Source of the DNA: Cyrtodaria siliqua
Taxonomy: Eukaryota > Mollusca > Bivalvia > Adapedonta > Hiatellidae
Direction: 5' to 3'
Length of the DNA stretch: 64,000 nucleotides
Assembly (NCBI GenBank): GCA_037043455.1
Contig: JAWPHD010004455.1
Location: 1-64,000, forward strand
Shown here: in pieces, positions 43,338 through 55,500 of the stretch
How the letters are laid out: each line of letters begins with the position of its first letter
Numbering within the stretch: position 1 is the stretch's first letter
Notes under the pieces: generated by a model
The model's input: only the letters and a program-made list of their open reading frames with translations
Told to the model about the DNA's origin: nothing
The model's database searches: none
Translations under genes and position numbers: made by a program

Positions 43338-44171
43338 AAGAGCTTGCCAGATTTGCAGATTCAAAGGAGATTATGGGCCTGTCCTAAAAGCAAGAATGCT
43401 CCACTGCCAATTGTAAACAGTAATACAAATATCACATATTAGTCAACACTCCATGTAGTAGCAGACGACAGTGATTTTACACTAAATCTAGATGAACACA
43501 CTTGCGTACGACATATTTTAGTTTTTGTTTATTAATTACCGGTATTTATTATTTGTGTATTATATGTTTATCCTTAATAATAATAAAGGAACAATTACAT
43601 ACTATTAAAACAAAAAAAATGCATCCAAATGCTGAGCAAAAATTGCAACTAAAATGAACTTTGTCCCTATCGGACCGTCAACCTCTCTCTGGCATTCAAT
43701 AGAAATCTCAGGCAATCACATATTAAACCTCCGCAAAACACCAATGTTATCGAACCATTTCGCATATTGAGGTAAAAGTGAATAATAAAACTAAGACGGC
43801 TAATACTGAAATATATACCGTATATAATAAATGGTTATTTGAACAAAAGTATAACAGTTTATATATAATAAATCAGAAATCCAGTAAAAGAAATTTTAAA
43901 AGAAGAAAACCAACAAAACATGACATTATCAAATCTGTTATAACTTTAATTAAAACGGGTTAATTTTTTTTTTTATCTTAATAGTGTTTGAAAATCTCCT
44001 AAATTCTGCTCATCGAAACAGCATTAAAAAAAAAAGCATACTAATTAATACTCAACTATGTTATACAAGAATAATTATTTTAATAAAAGTCCGGTTTACA
44101 AACATATATACCATTAGCTCAATGAGCTACTTTCCAACAGAAAGGTTCTACATCAAACTTAGCCTATTATA
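43338..44171. other. no gene seen
   Basis: AT-rich; short frames at 43778-43963 and 43984-44172 are Lys/Asn/Ile-rich by base composition only. Confidence 0.5.
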
Positions 44172-44277
44172 AATGTGATTACCTTTTTATCACGGTGCGT
44201 CATTGAAATCAGACAGTGTCTGATTTCAATGACACTGTCTGATTTCAATGATGCACCCCTGATAAAAAAATCACATT
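44172..44277. repeat. palindrome, about 47-bp arms
   Basis: The left arm AATGTGATTACCTTTTTATC and ATTGAAATCAGACAGTGTC pair with the right arm GACACTGTCTGATTTCAATG and ending AAAAATCACATT; the central TGATTTCAAT repeats part of the arm. Confidence 0.9.
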
Positions 44278-44454
44278 ATGTGCTCCAATAAGCATACGCT
44301 CTGAATAGGAACATAAAGTTTAGCCGCCAGCAGCTTATAAAATAATATTAATTCTATGCTTATATACAAACAATTGATATATACAGAATGTATATAAAAA
44401 TTTAACATTGCAAATAAATGTCATTGCTAAATTATTAGAAAGAAAAATTAACAG

Positions 44455-44600
44455 ATGACCATATATATATATTAAACACAGTCAAACAGTAAATTACAAT
44501 AAGTAGGTCTAATTAACAGATGACCATATATATTAAATACAGTATAACATTAAATTTGACCATATATATTAAATACAGTATAACATTAAATTACATTATT
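44455..44600. repeat. local AT-rich tandem duplication
   Basis: Three copies of ACCATATATATTAAATACAG followed by TATAACATTAAATT, two of them preceded by TTAACAGATG. Confidence 0.8.
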
Positions 44601-44763
44601 TCATGTTTACCCATCTTTTCAACCGATCAGTTGCCTCGGATTTTCAAATACATGCACCTATATTTCATAAAGATTTTACTACTAGCGGTCTTCGTAATTA
44701 ATAGCGTGACCTATATACCTGTATAGAGACTATCTATAAACCTGTGGTAAACACTAAGTCGGA

Positions 44764-44868
44764 TAGAGGCTATGAAGAGAAATATTCACCATCAAGAAAC
44801 CCCCGTCAGTTGCTGGGCTCCCTCCCTTTCAATTTCTTAATGGTGAAGATTTCTCTTCATAGCCTCTA
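44764..44868. repeat. palindrome, 36-bp arms, abutting a satellite
   Basis: The left arm 44764-44799 (TAGAGGCTATGAAGAGAAAT) and the right arm 44833-44868 (ending TTCTCTTCATAGCCTCTA) pair almost fully; the loop is 33 bp. The 35-bp minisatellite begins about 17 bp after the right arm. Confidence 0.93.
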
Positions 44869-44884
44869 GTAACAAACGACCAAA

Positions 44885-45885
44885 CATGTATACAATACAG
44901 TACAATGTAGACATGAGCAGCATAATACAATACAGTACAATGTAGACATGAGCAGCATAATACAATACAGTACAATGTAGACATGAGCAGCATAATACAA
45001 TACAGTACAATGCAGACATGGGCAGCATAATACAATACAGTACAATGCAGACATGAGCAGCATAATACAATACAGTACAATGTAGACATGAGCAGCATAA
45101 TACAATACAGTACAATGTAGACATGAGCAGCATAATACAATACAGTACAATGCAGACATGAGCAGCATAATACAATACAGTACAATGTAGACATGAGCAG
45201 CATAATACAATACAGTACAATGCAGACATGAGCAGCATAATACAATACAGTACAATGCAGACATGAGCAGCATAATACAATACAGTACAATGTAGCAGAC
45301 ATGAGCAGCATAATACAATACAGTACGATGCAGACATGAGCAGCATAATACAATACAGTACGATGCAGACATGAGCAGCATAATACAATACAGTACGATG
45401 TAGACATGAGCAGCATAATACAATACAGTACGATGTAGACATGAGCAGCATAATACAATACAGTACGATGTAGACATGAGCAGCATAATACAATACAGTA
45501 CGATGTAGACATGAGCAGCATAATACAATACAGTACAATGTAGACATGAGCAGCATAATACAATACAGTACAATGCAGACATGAGCAGCATAATACAATA
45601 CAGTACAATGCAGACATGAGCAGCATAATACAATACAGTACAATGCAGACATGAGCAGCATAATACAATACAGTACAATGCAGACATGAGCAGCATAATA
45701 CAATACAGTACAATGCAGACATGAGCAGCATAATACAATACAGTACAATGCAGACATGAGCAGCATAATACAATACAGTACAATGTAGACATGAGCAGCA
45801 TAATACAATACAGTACAATGTAGACATGAGCAGCATAATACAATACAGTACAATGTAGACATGAGCAGCATAATACAATAATATA
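44885..45885. repeat. 35-bp minisatellite, about 28 units
   Basis: Unit: AGACATGAGCAGCATAATAC plus AATACAGTACAATGT. Variants AATGC, ACGATG and GGGCAGC cluster in blocks (ACGATG in 45325-45510), showing local homogenisation. It is stop-free in all three minus frames, which gives three 325-370-codon artefact frames. Confidence 0.97.
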
Positions 45886-47559
45886 TAGGCCTCAGTAACA
45901 TAGCATTCACAAAACAATTCTAGGCATCTTTGAAATCTCAATTACAATTTCAAATTTACCCTGACCTTTATATACCTAAATGCTTAATAGGGCTGTCATA
46001 TTGATATGGTGTGAAGGGGATCCACCATCTCAATATATCGAAGTAAATAAGTAAATATATCGACCGAAATGGTAAGTTTGTGTTGTAAAATTTCATAATT
46101 ATGTACTCTTTGAAGCATATATTGTAGTTTGCTTGATCTTTTCTACCTAACTCTAGGCATTTATAACTATTAAGTGGCAAAAATATAATAAATTATCCCT
46201 TTTTACATAAATGATTTGCTTGTGTCAATGTGCGCCTACACACCTGCCGGACACGTTTAAGCCAAAATCACTTCACAACGCACCTGTTTCAGTTTAAATG
46301 AACATTTCCGAGAGGAAAAAAACAACAGCGTTTGTTTATTTTCGTTGAGCTTTTTTTCTGTTTGAATCGATTTCGAAATAATGGTATGAATATATCGATC
46401 GTCTAAAAAGAATCGATGATATATCGTTATCATTTCTATCAATGACAGCCGTACTAAATGCAGTACTGTTTTATTTGGATATATATTTTTTTCTTTTAAC
46501 AACAGTTGGTATCATCTTTTCAGCAAACAAGACAAAAATGTTACATAGTTTAGAGGATACCTCAATAAAATAGTATATAATAAATACTATGCCAGTGCTT
46601 TTTACTAAGTTTATTAGGTGAGGCATTAAAAACGAAGTATGGCGAGGCTCTGCCAAGCTGTTCTGCAATTTCACGCCAAGCCTAATAAGTTTGATAGGAA
46701 AAGGCACAGATTACCGGTATCCATGTTTTTTTTATATGGTTTACTGGTTTTATCTTTTAAACAGGACTTTTCCGCTTGACTGAGCATTGCCGTTTATTTT
46801 TTCCTCGCGACGTTTTAGGACGTCATATAACGCTAGGTACAATCAAGGAATACCTGCTTCCTTACTAGCCTGATCAAACACAAGTGAAGCACCAACAGTG
46901 GTGCGAATGCCGGATTGCAAATGCAACACTTTAACTGAGAAATCTAAGTAAAAAGGGAGGATAATTCTGATAAAATACACGACAGAGTTCTTGTCAGATA
47001 ACATTGTGTAATGATAATGAACATGTGTGCCATGTTTCAAAGCTTTCTGACAAATCGCTTTTGAGAAATGAGGAAAAAACGAACACTTTAAGCAAAAACT
47101 TTAACCAAAATGCCAAAACGCGTAGACGGACAGACAGATGGAACTTGCCGAACTATAAGCCTGGATATGCTATGCAATCTGGCTAAAATGTCAGAGCCTG
47201 ATAAAGCAACATTCAGCAGGTCATCCCTTATCAGGCCAAAAAGTGCATATCTTCATGATAAAAATATATATTAAGGTATGTGAACAAAATAAATAGACAA
47301 AATTATACAAAATACATTGTTCAAACCATCATAGGCATAATTTGTTTTCTGTTTGTTTTAATATATCTAAAACAGAACATACATTTATTAAGACAAAGTG
47401 TATTTATGAGTTAAATTACTAATTTATAAACTTTGATAGTCAATTTATCCAGATCTTTACAATTACTGAAATAACCATCAAGAACCTCGTGGTATATGCG
47501 TACATCAATGCAGGATGCCTGGAATATTTGCGGCAATACTCATCATAGGATTGAGTATT
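45886..47559. other. intergenic, no gene seen
   Basis: Short frames (for example 46257-46502 and 46471-46707, minus) have no motif. No splice-supported exon of either neighbouring gene was found. Confidence 0.5.
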
Positions 47560-48845
47560 ATATATATATCTGCTGTTCTATAATAATGATATATCTTCTG
47601 TTATTTATTAAATATATCTGCTTGATATCAGTTATATCCGCTGTTCTGTTTGAGATATATCTGTAGTTGTATATGAGATATCTCTTCTTTTCTATAATTA
47701 TGAAATATATCTGCTGTTCTTTATACAATATATCTGCTCTATATCAATTATATCTGCTGATATATCTGATGTTCTATAATTATGATATATATCTTCTGTT
47801 ATTTATTAAATATATATATGCTTGATATCAGTTATATCTGCTGTTCTGTATGGGATATATCTGCAGTTGTATATGAGATATCTCTTCTTTTTCTATAATT
47901 ATGAGATATATCTGCAGTTCTTTATAAAATATATCTGCTCTATATCAATTATATCTGCTGTTCTATATTATTTATATCTCCCTCCTGTTCTATATGAGAT
48001 GGATATACAGTTTTAAAGGAGTTATATATGATGTTCTATATATGATTTATATCAGCTGTTCTATGCATGTTATAGTTGCTGTTTTTGTTTTGTGATCTCC
48101 ATTCTGTTCTACATGAAATATCCCTATTATTCTATTTGAGTTAATCTCCCTCCTGTTCTATCTGATATATCTGCTCTTCTATTTGAGATATATCTGCTCT
48201 TCTACTTGAGATATATCTGCAGTTTCATATGATATATCTGCTCTTCTATTTGAGATATATCTGCTGTTATATTTGAGATATATGTGCAGTTACATTATAT
48301 ACCTGCTGTTCTATTTGAGATATATCTGCAGTTCCATGATATATCTGTTGTTCTATCTGAGACATATGTGCTGTTCTATATGAGCTGTATCCGCTGTTCT
48401 TTATTTGATATATCTGCTGTTATATATGAGATATATCTGCAGTTCCATGATATATCTGCTGTTCTATTTGAGATATATGTGCTGTTCTATATAAGCTGTA
48501 TCTGCTGTTTTTTATTTGATATATCTGCTGTTTTATATGAGATGTATCTGCTGTTCTTTAATTGATATATTTGCTGTTCTATACAAGTTATATCTCCCTC
48601 TTGTTCTATTTGAGATATATCTGCTGTTCTATTTCAGTTATATGTTCATCTTGTTCTATTTGATATAAATATGCAGTTCTTCTTGAGTAATATCTTCATC
48701 CTGTTCTATTTGAGATATATCACCCTCCTGTTCTATTTGATATAAACCTGCATTTCTTCTTGAGTAATATCCTTCTCCTGTTCTATTTGAGTTATATCTG
48801 TAGTTCTATACAAGATATATCTTCTGTTCTATATGAGAAATGCTA
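47560..48845. repeat. AT-rich degenerate tandem repeat, about 20-30-bp core
   Basis: Irregular repetition of GAGATATATCTGCTGTTCTA with many variants, interspersed with CTCCCTCCTGTTCTATTTGA. The frames over it (47822-48016, 48284-48565) are repeat-derived. Confidence 0.9.
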
Positions 48846-49000
48846 TATTTGTCATGGAAGTATTTCTGTTGCACCATTTTCTGACAGAGTGGCATTAAAG
48901 CAAGGTGTAATCAGATATTTGTTTACAGTCCAGTTATGTGACAGAGTGGGAAATTCTACTAATCCACAGTCACATGACAATGATACACAATTTGTGTTTT

Positions 49001-49010
49001 TTTATTTATT
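49001..49010 (-). terminator. candidate poly(A) signals for the UBASH3-like gene
   Basis: TTTATTTATT on the plus strand gives two overlapping AATAAA hexamers on the minus strand, about 290 bp downstream of the TAG at 49298. A plausible but untested 3' end. Confidence 0.5.
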
Positions 49011-49297
49011 ATTGAGGGTACAGTACTGTTCTAGTCCAGAGCACACAAACACAGAGCTATTATACATGGTTATTACAATTTGATCAAAGTCACATCAGGA
49101 ATCTCTAGCATATGAAAATTGCTTATTTGTGGATAATAAAATGTGTTTTGGCTATTTAAATATCAGTGGGGATACATTAATTCACTGGGATTGCTTAACC
49201 TCGTCTGCACATATTATCTCATCAAGGTTAACTGCATTGCACTTGCAATATGGGCACTATTTCAACCACTTTCAGGTGAGACGGGTTGGGTATTGCA

Positions 49298-49545
49298 CTA
49301 TGAAGGATAAAATATATCTTTTGTAATAACCTGTCTATTCTGACCATGTGACAACGGTGATATAGGCGATGGTAACAAAGTCCATTTCATTGTGACTGGG
49401 TCCTGCTGGCAACTCAGCAGAGCACAATATGGCACTTTTCCACACAATTCGCGGAACTCTTGAGAACTACGGGGAGATTTACCTAGAGCTTGACGCGTAC
49501 ACACGTCTAAAGTCCCAGCATGCCCCATAATCAGGACATTGCCAC
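49298..49545 (-). CDS. UBASH3B: UBASH3-like terminal exon 6 (GHAG motif and C-terminus)
   Basis: Acceptor CTGCTTGCAG; reads [20 protein letters not shown], the [20 protein letters not shown] segment, and [11 protein letters not shown], then ten further codons to the TAG at 49298. The end after SHGQNRQ differs from the FNWRETLLQE type; an alternative is a weak donor CAG|GTTATT at this point with one more exon, but none was found. The second catalytic His (GHAG) is present. Confidence 0.9.
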
Positions 49546-52500
49546 CTGCAAGCAGAAGATATGAACATGAATCACAAGCTTCTAGAATATTAAACCCTTC
49601 GCAAAATGCTACATTTTTTTAAACCAGCAAAATCTGGTTAGTTTTTCCTACAAATCAATTTAATAATTACTTGAATAGTTCAAAGTAAATTGTTTTTGCA
49701 TATTTTTTTTGCTGACAGTATTTCACCAATAATATATAGAGGATATTTGTTTTTTTGAGTGAATATAGGATTTATTTTCATCGAGAACGAGTGCTTAGCA
49801 CGAGTGAAAATATTTGAGTTTTCTCACTTCAAGATGAATATAAATCCTATATTCATGACAAACTAACAAATATTCTATTTATTAGACATACTATTTACTC
49901 ATAACCTGGAAATTTATGCAGAAAAAACATAATGCGCCAAAACAATGACGTCAATAACATCAACAGTTGAATGACATCATTTTGAGTGAAACATGTGAAA
50001 TATATTCAATGAAAATATAACGTTTTATTTTAATCATAAAATCCACTATTTCACTGGAAAGTATATAATAAAATCTTTATTTTTTTTTTGAAAAACTCCA
50101 TATTTAATTATGTACAAGCAGGATTAAAGCTAAAATGATTTTGCATAAATAATCTGAGTGAGTAGTTTTTACGCTTGAACAGATGGCCGTGTGTCCCTTT
50201 AAGAGGACACCTTATAAAAATCTAAATAAATCTGGATCAATATCTTCGGAAACTCAATATTTCCATTGCCAATTAACCTACAGTTTGAATATAATTACAG
50301 GTGAAGTAATCATAAAATACAATACATCCTCTAACATGACTTTAAATATTTGACCCTTACTGAAGAATAAGGACCACTCACCTTCTTGTTCATGCTTCTT
50401 GAGTATATGCCTAGCTGTCTCCCCGGAGCGCTTGTAATAACCCGCGATGTCTTCGTCTAGGTCTAACTTGGCAACTGGTACGTAAGGTTTGTATGTCAAA
50501 TCTATGTTGTACCCGTTGGCACTGTGGTCCGCAGGCGTGAACCACCTGGGCAATCCTAACTGGTACCAGCCCAGCCACTCAAATATACCAGGCTCCACGT
50601 GTAGGAGTGGCGCCTGCCCCATACCTGTAGGGAAAAGTTATAAATGATGAAATGTTGTTTTCGCAAAAAAAAACACTATTTATTGTCTTTTTACTTTTAA
50701 TGCTTTATTACACTTAAACAAGAAATGTCACAGTAAAGTGACAAATGCCCCCAAAGTGTCCTTGTTCCTGAAAATGTGGTCTTCAAGTTGAAGGTGTGAT
50801 TTGGACAAAGTGAATTGAGGGAAATGAAAGTGAAATTTCCCTTAACTGACTGACCATTGAGGAACGGACCTGGATTTTGCGCGCGACATATCATCTTGTT
50901 ATGATGATCAGTTGTGCCAAGTTATTTAAAAATCCCTGCATGGGTTGTGACGTTACGGTCCAGACACGAAATTGCTAACCTGTTTTTGACCTATGAACTG
51001 CAAGTGTGACCTTGACCTTTGAGGTACGGACCTGGGTTTTGCGCGCGACACATCGTCTTGTTATGGGGATCACTTGTGCCAAGTTATTTAAAAATCCCTG
51101 CAGGGTTTGACGTTACTGTCCGGACACGAAAATGCGTACCTATTTTTGACCTATGAACTGCAAGTGTGACCTTTGAGGTACGATCCTGGGTTTTGCGCGC
51201 AATACATCGTCTTGTTATGGTGATCACTTGTGCCAAGTTATTTAAAAATCCCTGCAGGGGTTGTGACCTTTTGGTCCAGACACGAAATTGCGTATCTGTT
51301 TTTGACCCATGAACTGCAAGTGTGACTTTGACCTTTGAGGTACGGACCTGGGTTTTACGCGCGACACATCGTCTTGTTATGGTGATCACTTGTGCCAAGT
51401 TATTTAACAAGAGGTCAATGACCTTGAAGCTCTACTGATTGATTTTGATTTCAGGAAGTAGTCGCTACAGACTTGTTTTTTGAAAAATTATTTTTAGCCG
51501 TGGCGGCCATCTTGAATTTCCGGCCGACCTGAAATTTTGCTAGGATCAATTAGACATCAAGAGCAACACTCCTGTGAAGTTTCATGAAAATCCGTCAAGT
51601 AGTTTCACAGGAATAGTCGCTACAAGTTTTCATTATATAACTCTATGTAAACAAAGATGGCCGCTGACAGCCATGTTTAACGTCGAATCAAAATAATGTT
51701 TGACTCTGATAACCATCATGTCATCCTGATCATTTTACAAAAAGTCCCATATCAATATCACTTATAGTTTTCAAGACGAAGTCGCTACAAACTTCCTTTT
51801 TAAAAATTCTAATTTTAGCTATGGCGGCCATCTTGAATTTCTGGCCGATGTGAAATTTTGCTAGGATCAATTAAACATTAAGAGCAACATTCCTGTAAAG
51901 TTTCATGAAAATCTGCCAAGTAGTTTCAAAGGATTAGTCGCTACAAGTTTTTACTATATAACTCTATGTAAACAAAGATGGCCACTGGCAGCCATGTTTA
52001 ACGTTGAATCAAAACAATTTTTGACAAGGACCAACATCATGTCATGCTGATCATTTTAGAAAAAGCCCCATATCAATACCACTTATAGTTTTCAAGAAGT
52101 AGTCGCTACAAACTTGTATTTTGAAAATCTATTTTTAGCCGTGGTGGCCATCTTGAATTTCCGGCCGACCTGAAATTTTGCTAGGATCAATTAGACACCA
52201 AGAGCAACATTCCTGTGAAGTTTCATGAAAATCCGTCGAGTAGTTTCAGAGGAGAAGTCGCTACAAGTTTTCATTATATAACTCTATGTAAACAAAGATG
52301 GCCGCTGGCAGCCATGTTTAACGTCGAATCAAAACGATTTTCGATAAGGACCAACATCATGTCATGCTGATCATTTTAGAAAAAGTCCCATATCAATATC
52401 ACTTATAGTTTTCATGAAGAAGTCGCTACAAACTTGTTTTTTAAAAACCTATTTTTAGATCTGGCGGCCATCTTGGATTTCACATCAACATGAATTTTTG

Positions 52501-55500
52501 CTAGGATCAACTAGACTTCATGGGCAACATTTCTGTAAAGTTTCATGAAAATCCATTCAGTAGTTTCAGAGGAGAAGTCGCTACAAAAAAAAGTTTATGG
52601 ACAGACGGACGCCGGACGCCGCACTACGGCATAAGCTCTGCTGACCTTGATCTTTGAGGTACAGACCTGGGTTTGCACGCGACACATTGTCTTGTTATGG
52701 TGATCTCTTGTGCCACGTTATTTAAAAATCCCTGCAGGGGTTGACGTTTCTGTCTGGACACGAAAATGCGTACCTGTTTTTGACCTAAGAACTGCAAGTG
52801 TGACCTTTGAGGTACGATCCTCGGTTTTGCGTGCGACACATCGTCTTGCTATGGTGATCACTTGTGCCAAGTTATTTAAAAATCCCTGCAGGGGTTGTGA
52901 CGTTTTGGTCCAGACACGAAATTGCGTATCTGTTTTGACCCATGAACTGCAAGTGTGACCTTGACCTTTGAGGTACGGACCTGGGTTTTGCGCGCGACAT
53001 ATCGTCTTGTTATGGTGATCACTTGTGCCAAGTTAATTAAAAATCCATGCAGGGGTTTTGAAGGTACAGTCTAGAGGAACTGCGGACTGACGGACGGACT
53101 TTTGTATTCAAAAGCCATTAATTTAACAGGCATTCTGTTACCCTAGATATAACTGCATAAAAAGTGGGTGCTTGTGTGTAGTTTTAAGCTTTACATTCCT
53201 GGCATGTCTCTTTAGGGCACAATAAAGTGGCCTTAATCTTTATACTGTGGGAATAGTTTTTTGTATGTTAAATTGTTGTATCATGCAGATATAGAGATTA
53301 TTTAACTACTGGGATCGATTACAGGGAAATCCTTCACAAGATGGTAGACGTGTGGTTCTTTTCACGAACGCGAGTGTGTGAAAAGAAAATCACGCCTACC
53401 ATAAAGTGAAGGCTTTCCCCATAATCGAACCCAGCAGTTAAATAATCTATTTATTACATTTTAAATCAGTTTATGTATGAGTTTAACAGAAATTATTCAC
53501 TTTATTGAACGTTATCAGCAGAGGATGTCGAAGTCAGTAACACATTATTGATGTCATGACTCAACTCACCTCACAGTTGGTTATTTTTGTGTTCAGAGTT
53601 AGTTATTAATAATTAGCGTGTATGAATATTCACTGAGAAATCCCAATCTTTCACTAACAGAAATGTAAGAAATGCACTTTTCTGCCCGATAAAGAGCGGA
53701 CTAGTACATTTTGGTTTATTCAGCACTGACTGATATAGCAAAAGCAATGCGATATTCATGCCCGTTTATTATATGTAATGTTATCTGACATCATAAAACA
53801 TGCAGAAAAAAATACTTGATCCTCAATTTCTATATGAAAAATCGAACTATTTTATCAAAATTTAAATTAAATGTATCTATATTCCATATTGGTGTTTTAA
53901 AATCAGAGAGCCACAAAGGAAGATACATAGATGTGTACAAAAAATAATGCTTTTAATATAATTATCACAACAAATTATTTGTATAAAGGGCTAATAGCAG
54001 AACAGCATCAACGATAAGCCAAAATAATGCTTTTAATATAATTATCACTACAAATTATTTGTATAAAGGGCTAATATCAGAACAGCATCAACAATAAACA
54101 TCCGAAAGTGGAGCATTCGCAACATCTCGTACACTTCTTCGAAGCATTACTGGAATGTATATCGAAGGTCACCATACATCATACTTGCATGACGCACGTC
54201 AGATTCCTGCCAAAACGAATTTACATTCAAATTCAAAGTTATTTTCAAAGTTTTGCAATGTCATCTAGCCGATTGCTCAATCTATAGTTTATTTACATAA
54301 AAGCAGTGATAAAACCTATATATGTATTGTAAATAACAAACATGCAATATAAATTATACATCAACACATATGGCACTTATAAATTCAGAAAAAAATACAG
54401 TAAAACATTCATTTCATACTTGTACCTTTAATACTATTTAGTGTACACCAAGACCAACAGAGGAATTTGATTACCACATTAACAAAACAGAGGTCAATGA
54501 TCTTGAAGCTCTACTGATAGGTTTTGATAGCTAGATCATCATTCCTGTAAAAATCAGTAACGTAGTTTCAGGGATCAACATCATGTCATGCTGATCATTT
54601 TAGAAAAAGTCCCATATCAATATCCCCAATCTTACAGTTTTCAAGAAGTAGTCGCTACAAACTTTTTTTTATAAATCTATTTTTAGCTGTGTCGGCCATC
54701 TTGAATTCCTGGCTGACCTGAAATTTTGCTAGGATCAACTAGAGATCAAGTGCAACATTCCTGTGAAGTTTCATGAAAGTAGTTTCAGCGGAGTAGTCGC
54801 TACAAATTTTTACTATACAAACAGTTGTCCCGGGCGTCGGGCTATCGGATGTGTACAGCCCTGAAACTCTATGTAAACAAAGATGGCCACTGGCGGCCAC
54901 TGTTTAAAGTCGAATCAAAATAATTTTTGGCAAAGATTAGCATCATGTCATGCTGATCATTTTAGAAAAAGTCCCATATCAATATCACTTATAGTTTTTA
55001 AGAAGTAGTTGCTACAAACTTGTTTTTTAAAAACCTATTTTTAGCCATGGCGGCCATCTTGAATTTTCGGCCGACTTCAAATTATGCTAGTATCAACTAG
55101 ACATCAAGAGCAACATTCCTATGAAGTTTCGTGAAAATCCGCTAAGTAGTTTCAGAGGAGTAGTCGTTACAAGAAAAAGTTTACAGACGGACAGACAGAC
55201 GGACGCCGGACCACAGATACCGGTTTAAAAAAAAAAAGAAAAAAGTCTTATATTCTATTACATACTGAAGGTCAGCATTGAGCAAATCCTAAAATATAGG
55301 CATGATCTCAAAACAACAGCTTCAGTGTTAGTTTTTGAAGTCCCACAGAGCTGGCATATGCTGCAATCAACTCCGGAATAAATTATCTTTCCAATAACAT
55401 ACACTTTCATATGTCCACACCGCATAAGAAAAGCTCTGGTGCTCGAAAAACACAGGAAACGTACCTGTTTTTAAAAATCGACTCTAAGCCCGTCCGTATT

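Noticed and set aside
44829..45941. Three minus-strand frames of 325-370 codons, Cys/Tyr-rich
   Set aside because: All three frames of the same 35-bp satellite are open, which a real gene would not show.
53291..53600. Possible 5' exons of UBASH3 on the minus strand
   Set aside because: The region is a palindromic repeat with a relative in the THOC6 intron; no splice-flanked frame.
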